From Parafrankia sp. EUN1f (GTDB lineage: Bacteria; Actinomycetota; Actinomycetes; Frankiales; Frankiaceae), in assembly GCF_000177675.1 (NCBI RefSeq), contig NZ_ADGX01000040.1:1-64000 (forward strand): a DNA stretch of 64,000 nt, read 5' to 3'. A program made the position numbers and the translations under genes. Below, one piece after another: positions 52,466 to 61,149 of the stretch (positions are counted from its first letter, which is position 1; each line of letters starts with the position of its first letter). The notes under the pieces are model-generated. The model was given only the letters and a program-made list of their open reading frames with translations. It was not told the origin of the DNA and did not search any database.

Positions 52466-52486
52466 GAATACGCCTGTTGCCCACCG

Positions 52487-53752
52487 TCATGTACGGCTCG
52501 TCTCGTCGAGGAGGATCCGGGAGATCCGTTCGCGTAGTGCCGCCAGGGCCTGGCCGCCTCCGCCTCCGCCTCCGTCACCGTCACCGTCACCGTCACCGGC
52601 GCCGGCGGCGTCGTCCGCGCGCGGAGCGAGGGAGAGCCCGGTGTAGATGACGCGGCGTTCCTCGACGAGGGGTGGAGTCGACTCGTGGAGGGTGCAGGTC
52701 AGGTGCACCGTGACGTCGCCCGGCTCGGTCGGTACGGCGACGACGGGCAGGTAGGGCCGGGACTTGGCGATCTCCACCGGCATCAGGACGCGATGGGACC
52801 CGGCGATGACGCGGAGCTGGCCGTTCGCCTCGCCGCTGCCGGTGACCGCGATCCCGGTGACCATGTTCGAGCAGTTGTAAGCGTGGCGGCCGAAGTGGCA
52901 GTCGCGATGAAAGCTCACGTCGGAGGCCCCGACCGTGACGCCGATCGGCTTGATGAGGGCTTCGGGACCACGACCGTTCACCGGCGGTGGCCCAAGGAGA
53001 TCGTCGCCGGCCAGAACGCCGCGTAGCTGCTCCCAGCGTTCGCCCCGCAGGATGGCCGAGGTCGCCGGGGAGCGGGCGAGGAACTCCTGTAACCGCACGC
53101 AGCGGCGGCTGCCGTCCGCCAGGGTCGCCCACCAGGAACGCCCGTCACCCTCACGGTAGTCGGGCAGCGCCCGGTCGATGTCGGAGCTGACCTCGTTCAT
53201 GTCCGCCGGGTCCAGCCAGCCCCGCAGGTGAAGGTAGCCGGCCTCGCGCAGGAAATGGGCGACGTCCGCCGGATCGTCGGCCGGGGTGAAGACGCGACCG
53301 AGGTCGAGCGGAGCCCGATGGCGATCGATGAAGTCGATCGTGTCGTCCACGACCGGCCAGCCTTCGAGCAGTGTCAGCCAGAGCGAGTCCCACACGGAGA
53401 TGTCCGCGATCGACCCGCCACGGTGGCGCAGCTCGCGTGCGGTCAGCATCGCGTTGAAGGAGCGCTGGTTCTGCGCCCAGTCGGAGAACTCGGTCTCGTC
53501 GAAGGTCACGACCAGAGCACCGCTGACGGTGCCTCGGGAGACGACCAGGGTCGCACCGTCGCTCGAGAAGGACCAGGAGGAGTCGCCGATCTCGATGGAG
53601 AGCGGGGGCGCCTGCAACGAGGCGATTCCCCGTGCCACGAGAGGACCATGGCGCGAGACGAGGCCCGGGAAATCCCGCGCGAGAAAACTCTCCATGTCGA
53701 CGTGGCGCAGGTCGGCATCGCGGCGTGTACGGCGATCCAGGCGGATGGGCAT
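52487..53752 (-). CDS. Phytanoyl-CoA dioxygenase (PhyH)-like protein with extra N-terminal domain
   Basis: Probable Fe(II)/2-oxoglutarate oxygenase. The iron site is His-x-Asp in SFHRDCHFGRHAYNCSN, with the second His in TCTLHESTPPLVEERR and the Arg that binds oxoglutarate just after. Residues about 1-170 form a separate domain (APPLSIEIGDSSWSFSSDG, SGALVVTFDETEFSDW) that looks like an SCP2-type lipid-binding fold; this is tentative. ATG 53752 has GGGAG upstream. The end is a Gly/Asp repeat (GAGDGDGDGDGGGGGG). It is co-transcribed with the ABC exporter; a direct-repeat site shared with the beta-glucosidase operon lies 276 bp upstream. Confidence 0.75.
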   Translation of the reverse strand: MPIRLDRRTRRDADLRHVDMESFLARDFPGLVSRHGPLVARGIASLQAPPLSIEIGDSSWSFSSDGATLVVSRGTVSGALVVTFDETEFSDWAQNQRSFNAMLTARELRHRGGSIADISVWDSLWLTLLEGWPVVDDTIDFIDRHRAPLDLGRVFTPADDPADVAHFLREAGYLHLRGWLDPADMNEVSSDIDRALPDYREGDGRSWWATLADGSRRCVRLQEFLARSPATSAILRGERWEQLRGVLAGDDLLGPPPVNGRGPEALIKPIGVTVGASDVSFHRDCHFGRHAYNCSNMVTGIAVTGSGEANGQLRVIAGSHRVLMPVEIAKSRPYLPVVAVPTEPGDVTVHLTCTLHESTPPLVEERRVIYTGLSLAPRADDAAGAGDGDGDGDGGGGGGGQALAALRERISRILLDETSRT

Positions 53753-54140
53753 GACGATTCTCCCGTCGGAATGCGCCACCGGCGAGCATTTTGTTGATCT
53801 TCTGCGCTCAGGCTGCTTTGTTCGGGCCGGTCCGTGTCGTGAAAAGCCCGGACGCAGGGAAGGACGCTCGACACACGAGGTCGTCAGGAAACGGCCGGCG
53901 GCAACCCGAAATCCGCATCCACTGCTCATCAGCGCGGCCCGGTGGCACGGCTCGACAATCGACATGTCTGTGGGACTGAACCGTGGCCTGTGCACCCGCC
54001 GCGAACACGCAGAAGCCTAACGCAGAGGAACTAGTGCGCGCAAGTGCTTAGCTGGCCCGGCCTTGCCTCCGGTCGTGGCGGAGTGGGTCCAGGACAGGGC
54101 GGTGATCCGCTGCCGGGTGCTCGATCCGCGCGCCCTGGGA
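53753..54140. other. Spacer upstream of the PhyH-ABC operon
   Basis: 388 bp without a supported gene. It holds the shared direct-repeat site (54028-54047) and should include the promoter and a long leader for the PhyH gene. Confidence 0.45.
54028..54047. promoter_or_regulatory. Shared direct-repeat site, copy 1 (PhyH-ABC operon)
   Basis: GAACTAGTGCGCGCAAGTGC. AGTGC occurs twice at a 10-bp interval, one helical turn. The only other copy in the window (56941-56960) differs at two positions, and these change both half-repeats in the same way (AGTGC to AGTAC), as expected for a protein site. Confidence 0.5.
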
Positions 54141-55358
54141 TCAGCGGACGACGCCGTCCGCGCAGAGGCGCTCCTGGGGGACGTCGAAGGCGCTGCCTGC
54201 CGGGTTGACCTGGACGAAGGCGTGGCATTCAGGCGGACGACCGGCGTTGTCGCGCAGGTCGACGGGTGCGATGAGGCCACCGGCGTCGTAGTCGGGGACG
54301 GCCCGCAGGGCCTTGATGAAGCCGGCGCGGGTGGGGCAGGGGCCGGCCAGTTCGAGCCCGCGCAGGAACATGTCGGCCGAGATGTAGGTGAACATCGCGA
54401 ACTGCTGATCCGGGTTCAGGGCCTCCGGTGCATAGCGGGCCATCGCCCCGCGGTATCGCTCGATGGCCGGCCCGCCGGATTCGAAGGGGCGGAAGAAGAC
54501 CGGGATCGAGACTCCGGCGAGTGCCGGGCCGGAGGTGGCCAGGAGGCCGCGGTCGTAGCCGGACAGCGCGACGCTGACATTGAGATGCAGGCCGGTTCTG
54601 CGCGCCGCCTCGACGATGGTGGCGAAGTCGCTCGGCGCGGTGACGCCGAGCAGCGCGTCGGCACCGGAGGCGGCGATCTCGCGGGCCACCCGGTCGGGGC
54701 TGTCAGCGGAGGCGGAGTAGGGGATGACCGCGACGGTGGCGAGGCCCAGGGCCTGCAGGCTCTGTGAGTAGGTGGCCACGGCATCGGAGCTGAGGGTCGA
54801 CTGACCCGAGGTCACCAGCGCGACCTTCCTGCCGCGGCTGTCCCGGATGTACCGGCTGATGATCTCGGGTGAGGATGAGTACATGTACGAGAACATGTTC
54901 GGGTGCGCGGCCCAGGCCGTCTCGGCCGCGAGGCCGGTGACCGGAACCCCCGCATCGGTCAGGTAGTCCAGCGAGCCGCCGGTGACAGCGCTGCTCATCA
55001 CCAGGCCGAACACGGAACTGTCGCGGATGAGACTCCTGATGACCTTCGTGTTGACCGTGGTCGTACTTTCGTCGTCGCGCTGCTGGAAGGCGATCCGCCG
55101 GCCGTGGACACCGCCTTCGGCGTTGGCCAGGCCGATTCTCGCCTCGAAACCGGAACGAGCGGAGGAGAACGCGCCGCTGGCCCCTCCGGAGTCGGAGTAC
55201 ACGAACCCGAGCGTGATCCGGTCGGGTGTCACTCCGGGCGAGTCGCACGGGGCGGCTGTTTTGGCGGAGTTTCCCGGTGACGAACAGCCGGTGGCGGCGA
55301 GGAGGATCGCGGCCGCCGCCACTGCCGCCGGCCATCTCGCCAACGTGCGTAAATGCAT
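54141..55358 (-). CDS. Substrate-binding lipoprotein (LivJ-type periplasmic-binding fold)
   Basis: A 405-residue extracellular binding protein. Its signal peptide ends in the lipobox LAATGC (residue about 25). The mature part starts TPDRITLGFVYSDSGGASGA and includes FEARIGLANAEGGVHGRR, KVALVTSGQSTLSSDAV and a C-terminal FTYISADMFLRGLELAG, characteristic of type 1 (Leu/Ile/Val or amide-binding) receptors. No permease or ATPase genes are adjacent. It starts 21 bp after the beta-glucosidase gene, so it may capture a glycoside or its product. The role is inferred only from this linkage. Confidence 0.82.
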   Translation of the reverse strand: MHLRTLARWPAAVAAAAILLAATGCSSPGNSAKTAAPCDSPGVTPDRITLGFVYSDSGGASGAFSSARSGFEARIGLANAEGGVHGRRIAFQQRDDESTTTVNTKVIRSLIRDSSVFGLVMSSAVTGGSLDYLTDAGVPVTGLAAETAWAAHPNMFSYMYSSSPEIISRYIRDSRGRKVALVTSGQSTLSSDAVATYSQSLQALGLATVAVIPYSASADSPDRVAREIAASGADALLGVTAPSDFATIVEAARRTGLHLNVSVALSGYDRGLLATSGPALAGVSIPVFFRPFESGGPAIERYRGAMARYAPEALNPDQQFAMFTYISADMFLRGLELAGPCPTRAGFIKALRAVPDYDAGGLIAPVDLRDNAGRPPECHAFVQVNPAGSAFDVPQERLCADGVVR

Positions 55359-55379
55359 GCGGATTCCTTCGGCGGTTCT

Positions 55380-56603
55380 TCAGACGAGTCCGCGGGCGCG
55401 GGCGATTCTGCCGAGCCACTGGGCGGAGGGCTTGACGGTGCGGGTGAAGGTGGTGCGGTCGACGGCGACGAGCCCGAAGGTCATCTGATAGCCGGACGTC
55501 CACTCGAAGTTGTCGAGCAGCGTCCAGTGCAGGTAGCCGCGGACGTCGACTCCGTCGGCGATGGCGCCGGCCAGCCCCTCGAGGGCGGCGGTGGTGTAGG
55601 CGATCCGGGCGTCGTCGTCATCGGTGGCCATACCGTTCTCGGTGACCAGGACGGGCACGCCGGTGTGCTGTGCGGCGAGGCGGACGGTGTGCCCCAGCGC
55701 CTCGGGGTAGACCTCCCATCCGGTCTGGGTGGTGGGGGCCCCGGTGGGAACGGGCAGGACGCCGTCGGGGCCGATGCGTTCGCGGGTGTAGGTCTGGACG
55801 CCGATGAAGTCGTCGTCGCGGGAGACGTCGAGCCAGTCGAGGAGAGCGGCCTGGCGCACGGCCTGCCAGCGTTGTTCGCCGCCGTCGGCCGGCTGGAGGT
55901 CGATGAGGGCCAGCGTCCAGCCGACGGCGGGATTGCCGGGCCCGGACCTGATGGCCTCCACGGCCTTGCGGTGGGCCTCCGCCATCACCTCGACGCTCGG
56001 TGCCGGCCATGCCGCGCTCGGCCCTTCCTGCCCGGACGCCGGGTTCTCGTCGGTTCTCGACAGGCCCAGGTACTCGTCGCGGGACGCGGCCGGGATGACG
56101 CCGAGATGCACCATCAGGGAGATGGCGTTCGGCTCGTTGAACGTGCACACCCACGGCACCAGGTCGCCGATGTGCTCGGTCACCCGGGCCGCGTACCGGG
56201 CGAACCGGTCCGCCGCCGTGGGGTTCGTCCACCCGCCCGCGTCGGCGAACCACCGGGGGGTCGAGAAGTGGTTGTAGGTCACGACCGGGGTGACCCCGTG
56301 CTCGAGGCAGGTGCCGACCATCCGTCGGTAGTGGTCGAGGGCGGCACGGGAGAAACAGCCCTCCTCGGGTTCGATCCGCGCCCACTCGACCCCGAACCGG
56401 TAGGCGTTCAGGCCCAGAGCGGCCAGGGTGGCGATGTCCTCCGGGTACCGGTGGTAGTGGTCGCAGGCGTCGCCCGACGGCTCGGCGAACCTCGAGTTCT
56501 TCGCCCGTTCGCTGCGCCACATGTCGGAGTTGATGTTCCCGCCCTCCACCTGGTGCGGTGCGGTCGCCGCACCCCAGAGGAAGTTCTCGGGGAATGCACT
56601 CAT
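55380..56603 (-). CDS. GH1 beta-glucosidase
   Basis: A 407-residue family 1 glycoside hydrolase that removes beta-linked glucose or related sugars. It starts FPENFLWGAATAPHQVEG, has the acid/base Glu in VCTFNEPNAIS (about residue 160) and the nucleophile Glu in PVLVTENGMA (about residue 320), plus GYLHWTLLDNFEWTSGY. There is no signal peptide, so it acts inside the cell. It is somewhat shorter than the usual 440-460 residues. It heads an operon with the binding lipoprotein. The start ATG is at 56603. Confidence 0.93.
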   Translation of the reverse strand: MSAFPENFLWGAATAPHQVEGGNINSDMWRSERAKNSRFAEPSGDACDHYHRYPEDIATLAALGLNAYRFGVEWARIEPEEGCFSRAALDHYRRMVGTCLEHGVTPVVTYNHFSTPRWFADAGGWTNPTAADRFARYAARVTEHIGDLVPWVCTFNEPNAISLMVHLGVIPAASRDEYLGLSRTDENPASGQEGPSAAWPAPSVEVMAEAHRKAVEAIRSGPGNPAVGWTLALIDLQPADGGEQRWQAVRQAALLDWLDVSRDDDFIGVQTYTRERIGPDGVLPVPTGAPTTQTGWEVYPEALGHTVRLAAQHTGVPVLVTENGMATDDDDARIAYTTAALEGLAGAIADGVDVRGYLHWTLLDNFEWTSGYQMTFGLVAVDRTTFTRTVKPSAQWLGRIARARGLV

Positions 56604-56643
56604 GGATGTCGGACCTTCCGGGTCGGGGGACGTGATGTCTGCT

Positions 56644-56766
56644 CTAGCCCGTGCACGGCAGCACGGGTAGTCCGCGCATCCCCACGGCGAACCTCAGGTA
56701 GCCCCGGCGCCGCGACAGGACCTGCGCCAGCGAGAGGTCGGTCGGCACGTGTCCTCCGCGCGGGAG
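56644..56766 (-). pseudogene. Fragment of a second U32-like gene
   Basis: The minus strand reads GGHVPTDLSLAQVLSRRRGYLRF... to CTG and a TAG stop. VPTDLSLAQ matches the U32-like protein at 43727 exactly; the corresponding DNA has 28 of 29 identical bases (CTGCGCCAGCGA.AGGTCGGT...). The following YLRF segment resembles its YLKFGLRNAP segment, with the residues in between deleted. It is a decayed paralogue just upstream of the beta-glucosidase. Confidence 0.5.
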
Positions 56767-56888
56767 AGTCGGTTGGCGCAGCGATCCCGCGGAGCCGACG
56801 GGCCGAGGCTTCGCGGAGCGGGCGGCGATCGTGCGGGCCACGGCGATCCGGCCGATGCCGTCGCACGATCGAAGATCTGTTCGAGGTG

Positions 56889-56924
56889 GTCGAGCTTCGC
56901 TAGCGCCCGCTAGCGAAGCTCGAC
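56889..56924. repeat. Perfect 16-bp inverted repeat with 4-bp loop
   Basis: GTCGAGCTTCGCTAGC (56889-56904), loop GCCC, then its exact complement GCTAGCGAAGCTCGAC (56909-56924). It lies 83 bp beyond the ROK stop and 17 bp from the shared direct-repeat site. There is no T-tract on either strand. It may end ROK transcription or be a regulatory structure. Confidence 0.75.
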
Positions 56925-56940
56925 GTAAAGTAGCAAGCAT

Positions 56941-56960
56941 GAACTAGTACGCGCAAGTAC
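56941..56960. promoter_or_regulatory. Shared direct-repeat site, copy 2 (beta-glucosidase operon)
   Basis: GAACTAGTACGCGCAAGTAC, with AGTAC repeated at a 10-bp interval. It lies 338 bp upstream of the GH1 start. See copy 1 at 54028-54047. Confidence 0.5.
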
Positions 56961-57006
56961 GTCCGCTCGCCCGCCGGCCGGCGACTCGGGTTGGCAGAGC
57001 TTTCCC

Positions 57007-58338
57007 TCACGGGCCCGGCGCGTGCGTGGACCCGTGAGCGCTGATCCACCTCGCCGGGTCCGCGATGACCGCGGCAAGCCGCTGATAGCCGGCGCCGGTG
57101 GCGGCGGGGGCGGGGAACTGCGGGTACACGCGGGTCTCCGGGGCAGACCACCGCGCTGCCAGCACCCTGCGCCGCAGGGTGTCGCCCAGCGTGGGCTGGA
57201 GCAGCCGGGCGATCCGCCCGAGGTGGCCGCCGAGGACGACGGTCGAGACATCCAGGATGTTGACCGTGCTGGCGAGGGCGACCCCGAGGGCCCAGGCGGC
57301 GGCGTTCACGGCCTCGACGGCGCGCGGCTCGCCCGCGTCCACGAGCTCGGCGAGGTGCTCTGCCGTGGCGGTGCGGTCGAGTCCGGCGGCGGTGGCGAGG
57401 GCGTGGGATCCGGCGTACCGCTCGAGGCAGCCGGTGGATCCGCAGCCGCAGGGTGGGCCGTTCGGGTCCACACAGACGTGGCCGATCTCGCCGGCCCAGC
57501 CATGCCGGCCGGCGATGACCTCGCCGCCGCGCACGGCGGCGCCGCCGATGCCGATCCCACCCGAAAGGTAGAGGAAGTCGGACAGATCCGAGGGTTGGCC
57601 CGGCGCGAGCTGGGCCACCGTCACCGCGGCGAGATCGGCCTCGTTCCCGACTGCCAACGGTAGCGGTGCGACCGCGAGCGCGGGTACGAGCGCGAAGGCG
57701 GGTGCGAGCGACGGTGCGAGTGCGAAGTCGGGTGCGAGCGCGAGGTCGGCGAGCAGCTCCGCGGGGCGAACGTGCGTCCAGCCGAGGTTGGGTGCGTGCA
57801 GGAGCAGGCCGCTGCTCTGGTCGACGATGCCGGGCAGGGCGAGGCCGGCGCCGGCGAGACGGACGCCGGACGGCAGGTCGTCGAGCACCGCGCGGGCGGC
57901 CCTGCCGAGGCGGGCCAGGACCGCCGCGGGGTCGCTGCCGGCGAAGGTGCCGGTCTCGACCCGCTCCGCGAGGGTTTCACCGCGCAGGTTGATCACTCGG
58001 GCGGCGAGGATGCCGACATCGACCTGCAGGCCCAGGGCGGCGATCCGCGCACCGGGGACCAGCGGTGTCATCGGCCGGCCGCGGCGCGGGGAGTCCGGCC
58101 GGCCGGACTCGTCCAGGATCGCGGCGCCCAGCAGTTCGTCGACCAGGCGGGACGCGGTGGCCCGGGTCATCGACGTCGCGGCCGCGACGTCCGCTCGGGA
58201 CATCGGGGTGGTGGCCGCGTGCACGGTGCGGGCGACCAGCGCCAGGTTGTTCTCCCGCAGTGTCGACTGACGTGCGCCGGCGGACGAGGTGACCGTGGCG
58301 GGCAGGCCGCGCGGCGTTGCTGGGAGGTCGGGGCGCAC
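57007..58338 (-). CDS. xylR: ROK-family repressor, probable xylose regulator
   Basis: A 443-residue regulator. The N-terminal helix-turn-helix ([39 protein letters not shown]) is followed by a ROK sugar-binding domain: [27 protein letters not shown] and the zinc signature [22 protein letters not shown] repeat-like insertion ([23 protein letters not shown] about 57665-57745) sits before [12 protein letters not shown]. It starts with GTG 58338 and diverges from xylA over 77 bp that contain the palindrome TTTC-GCG-GAAA. This arrangement is classic for XylR controlling xylAB. Confidence 0.88.
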   Translation of the reverse strand: MRPDLPATPRGLPATVTSSAGARQSTLRENNLALVARTVHAATTPMSRADVAAATSMTRATASRLVDELLGAAILDESGRPDSPRRGRPMTPLVPGARIAALGLQVDVGILAARVINLRGETLAERVETGTFAGSDPAAVLARLGRAARAVLDDLPSGVRLAGAGLALPGIVDQSSGLLLHAPNLGWTHVRPAELLADLALAPDFALAPSLAPAFALVPALAVAPLPLAVGNEADLAAVTVAQLAPGQPSDLSDFLYLSGGIGIGGAAVRGGEVIAGRHGWAGEIGHVCVDPNGPPCGCGSTGCLERYAGSHALATAAGLDRTATAEHLAELVDAGEPRAVEAVNAAAWALGVALASTVNILDVSTVVLGGHLGRIARLLQPTLGDTLRRRVLAARWSAPETRVYPQFPAPAATGAGYQRLAAVIADPARWISAHGSTHAPGP

Positions 58339-58363
58339 GCGTTGACGCTACCGTCCTCCCCGG

Positions 58364-58385
58364 TTTAGTTTCGCGGAAATACAAA
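58364..58385. promoter_or_regulatory. Putative XylR operator between xylR and xylA
   Basis: TTTAGTTTCGCGGAAATACA contains the inverted repeat TTTC-GCG-GAAA (58369-58379) in an AT-rich setting that stands out from its surroundings. It lies 26 bp upstream of the xylR GTG and 30-50 bp upstream of the chosen xylA ATG, so it can control both genes. Confidence 0.55.
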
Positions 58386-58415
58386 ATGCTGGGTGCGCGA
58401 AGGGTGGGATGCGGG

Positions 58416-59594
58416 ATGGTGCGGCAACCGACGAGCCAGGACAGGTTCTCGTTCGGGCTGTGGACGGTGGGCTGGCCCGGGGCGGATCCGTTCGGCGCCG
58501 CGACCCGCCCCGTGCTGGACCCCTGGGAGTACGCCGGCCGGCTGGCCGAGCTCGGGGCGTGGGGGATCACCTTCCACGACAACGACGTGTTCCCGTTCGG
58601 CGCCGACGAGGCGACCCGCGATCAGCGGGTCGGCCGGCTCCGCGACGCGGCGGACGCCGCCGGGCTGGTGATCGAGATGGTCACCACCAACACGTTCACC
58701 CACCCGGTCTTCAAAGACGGCGCCCTGACCTCCAACGACCGGTCGGTGCGCCGGTTCGCGCTGCGCAAGGTCCTGCGCGCCGTGGAGATCGCCGCGCAGC
58801 TGGGCGCGAGCACGTTCGTGATGTGGGGCGGCCGCGAGGGCGGCGAGTACGACGGGTCGAAGGACGTCTACGCGGCCATGGAGCGCTACCGGGAGGGCAT
58901 CGACACCGTCGCCGGCCACATCAGGTCCCAGGGCCACGACCTGCGGATCGCCCTGGAACCGAAGCCGAACGAGCCCCGCGGCGACATCTTCCTGCCGACC
59001 GTCGGGCATGCGCTGGCGCTCATCGCGGAGCTTGAGCACGGCGACATCGTGGGGCTCAACCCGGAGACCGGCCATGAACAGATGGCGAACCTGAACTACA
59101 CCCACGCGCTCGGCCAGGCGCTGTGGAGCGGGAAGCTGTTCCACCTCGACCTCAACGGCCAGCGCGGCCTGAAGTACGACCAGGACCTGGTCTTCGGGCA
59201 CGGTGACCTGCTCTCGGCCTTCTTCACGGTCGACCTGATCGAGAACGGCTTCCCCGGGTACCCCGACGGCCCGCGCTACACCGGGCCCCGCCACTTCGAC
59301 TACAAGCCGTCGCGGACGGAGCACCTGGCCGGCGTCTGGGAGTCGGCGCGGGCGTGCATGACGACCTACCTGCTGCTGGCCGAGAAGGCGCGGCGTTTCC
59401 GCGCGGACCCCCGGGTGCGGGAGGCGATGGCCTACGCCGGCGTTCTCGAACTCGCCGAGCCGACCCTGGCGCCCGGTGAGACCGCCGCCGACCTGTTGGC
59501 CGACGAGGACGGATTCGACCCCGACAAGGCCGCCGAACGCGACTTCGGCTTCGTCCGCCTCCAGCAGCTCGCCGTCGAGCACCTGCTCGGCTGA
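58416..59594 (+). CDS. xylA: Xylose isomerase
   Basis: Converts D-xylose to D-xylulose (and glucose to fructose) with two divalent metal ions. It has the catalytic His and Asp in [26 protein letters not shown], metal ligands in [14 protein letters not shown] and [29 protein letters not shown], and [10 protein letters not shown]. 392 residues matches the actinobacterial class I enzyme. ATG 58416 ([15 protein letters not shown] follows) is chosen; ATG 58386 in the same frame would add ten residues. xylB follows after 16 bp. Confidence 0.96.
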   Translation: MVRQPTSQDRFSFGLWTVGWPGADPFGAATRPVLDPWEYAGRLAELGAWGITFHDNDVFPFGADEATRDQRVGRLRDAADAAGLVIEMVTTNTFTHPVFKDGALTSNDRSVRRFALRKVLRAVEIAAQLGASTFVMWGGREGGEYDGSKDVYAAMERYREGIDTVAGHIRSQGHDLRIALEPKPNEPRGDIFLPTVGHALALIAELEHGDIVGLNPETGHEQMANLNYTHALGQALWSGKLFHLDLNGQRGLKYDQDLVFGHGDLLSAFFTVDLIENGFPGYPDGPRYTGPRHFDYKPSRTEHLAGVWESARACMTTYLLLAEKARRFRADPRVREAMAYAGVLELAEPTLAPGETAADLLADEDGFDPDKAAERDFGFVRLQQLAVEHLLG

Positions 59595-59610
59595 CGGCTG
59601 GCAGGAGACG

Positions 59611-61146
59611 ATGATGCTGGTCGCGGGCGTCGATTCGTCGACCCAGTCGTGCAAGGTCGTCATCCGCGAGGCCGAGTCGGGCAGGTTCGTCCGCGCCGGC
59701 AGCGCGCCGCATCCCGACGGCACCGAACTCGACCCCGAGCACTGGTGGACGGCGCTGCGCATCGCGGTCGACCGGGCCGGCGGGCTGGACGACGTCGCCG
59801 CGATCTCGGTCGCCGGCCAGCAGCACGGCATGATCTGCCTGAACAAGGCGGGCGACGTCATCCGGCCGGCGCTGCTGTGGAACGACACCCGTTCGGCCCG
59901 GGCGGCCCGTGACCTCGTCGCCGACCTCGGCGGCGGCGACCCCGCTGCGGGCGCCGCCGCCTGGGCCGGCGCGGTGGGCTCGGTTCCGGTCGCTTCGTTC
60001 ACCGTGACCAAGCTGCGCTGGCTCGCCGACCACGAGCCGGACTCTGCCGCCCGCATCGCCGCGATCGCCCTGCCCCACGACTGGCTCACCTGGCGCCTGT
60101 CCGGTGCACGCTCGCTCGACACGCTGCGCACCGACCGCTCCGACGCCTCCGGCACCGGCTACTACGACGCCATCGGCACTGCCGCCGACGCCGCCGGTGC
60201 CGCTGACACCTTCGGTGGTGCCGCTGACGCCTCCGGCGGCCGTCCGGTCTCGGCCGGCGGCTACCGTCGCGACCTGCTCGCGCTCGCGCTGCGGCGGACA
60301 TCCGGCGAAGCGGCGCGGATTCGCCTTCCCGAGGTCGCGGCGCCCGGCGAGGCGGTGGGCCGCGGCGACCCCGGCGCCGGGCTCGGGCATCTGCTGCTGG
60401 GCCCCGGCTGCGGCGACAACGCGGGCGCGGCCCTGGGCCTGGGCCTGCGGCCGGGTGAGTGCCTGCTGTCGCTCGGCACCTCGGGCGTGGTCGCGGCGGT
60501 GTCGCGGGTCGGCACCCGGGACGCCTCCGGCGCGGTGGCCGGTTTCGCCGACGCCACCGGCCACCATCTCCCGCTGGCCTGCACTCTCAACGCCAGCCGC
60601 GTCCTCGACGTGACCCGCCGGCTCCTCGACGTCGACCGCGACACGTTCGACGCCCTCGCCCTGCGCGCCGAGCCGGGTGCGGGCGGGCTGGTGCTGGTGC
60701 CCTACCTCGAAGGGGAACGCACCCCGAACCTGCCCACCGCCACCGGCTCGCTCCACGGCCTCTCCCTCGCCTCGACAACCCGGGAGAACCTCGCCCGCGC
60801 GTCCGTCGAGGGCCTGCTGTGCCTGATGGCCGAGTGCGTCGACGTCCTGCGGGCGCGGAGTGTCGACGTGGGGCGGGTGACGATGGTCGGTGGCGGCGCG
60901 CGCTCGCGGGCGGTCCGCACGCTGGCGCCCGAGGTTCTCGGCGTCCCCGTCGCCACCCCGGCGCCCGGTGAGTACGTCGCGGACGGCGCCGCCCGCCAGG
61001 CCGCCGCGGTGCTGCTCGGCTGTCAGCCGGCCTGGCCGGCGGTGGACGCCGCCACCCACACCGCATCGCCGCGTCCCGAGGTCAGGGAGAGGTACCGCGC
61101 GGCGGCGGCCCTGGCCGCCGCCGACGCGACTGCCGGCGCTGTCTGA
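59611..61146 (+). CDS. xylB: Xylulokinase
   Basis: FGGY-family kinase that phosphorylates D-xylulose to xylulose 5-phosphate for the pentose phosphate pathway. It has the ATP-fold start [47 protein letters not shown], the second-domain motif [25 protein letters not shown] and [13 protein letters not shown]. 511 residues; a Gly/Ala/Asp loop ([20 protein letters not shown]) is longer than usual. ATG 59611 has CAGGAGA upstream. It forms an operon with xylA and ends 3 bp from the convergent GH78 gene. Confidence 0.94.
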   Translation: MMLVAGVDSSTQSCKVVIREAESGRFVRAGSAPHPDGTELDPEHWWTALRIAVDRAGGLDDVAAISVAGQQHGMICLNKAGDVIRPALLWNDTRSARAARDLVADLGGGDPAAGAAAWAGAVGSVPVASFTVTKLRWLADHEPDSAARIAAIALPHDWLTWRLSGARSLDTLRTDRSDASGTGYYDAIGTAADAAGAADTFGGAADASGGRPVSAGGYRRDLLALALRRTSGEAARIRLPEVAAPGEAVGRGDPGAGLGHLLLGPGCGDNAGAALGLGLRPGECLLSLGTSGVVAAVSRVGTRDASGAVAGFADATGHHLPLACTLNASRVLDVTRRLLDVDRDTFDALALRAEPGAGGLVLVPYLEGERTPNLPTATGSLHGLSLASTTRENLARASVEGLLCLMAECVDVLRARSVDVGRVTMVGGGARSRAVRTLAPEVLGVPVATPAPGEYVADGAARQAAAVLLGCQPAWPAVDAATHTASPRPEVRERYRAAAALAAADATAGAV

Positions 61147-61149
61147 ACG

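Noticed and set aside
54063-54767. Plus-strand ORF opposite the binding lipoprotein
   Set aside because: Shadow of a gene with a clear lipobox and binding-protein fold.
58365-60155. A long minus-strand ORF across xylA and xylB
   Set aside because: Complement of two clear genes with strong active-site motifs on the other strand.
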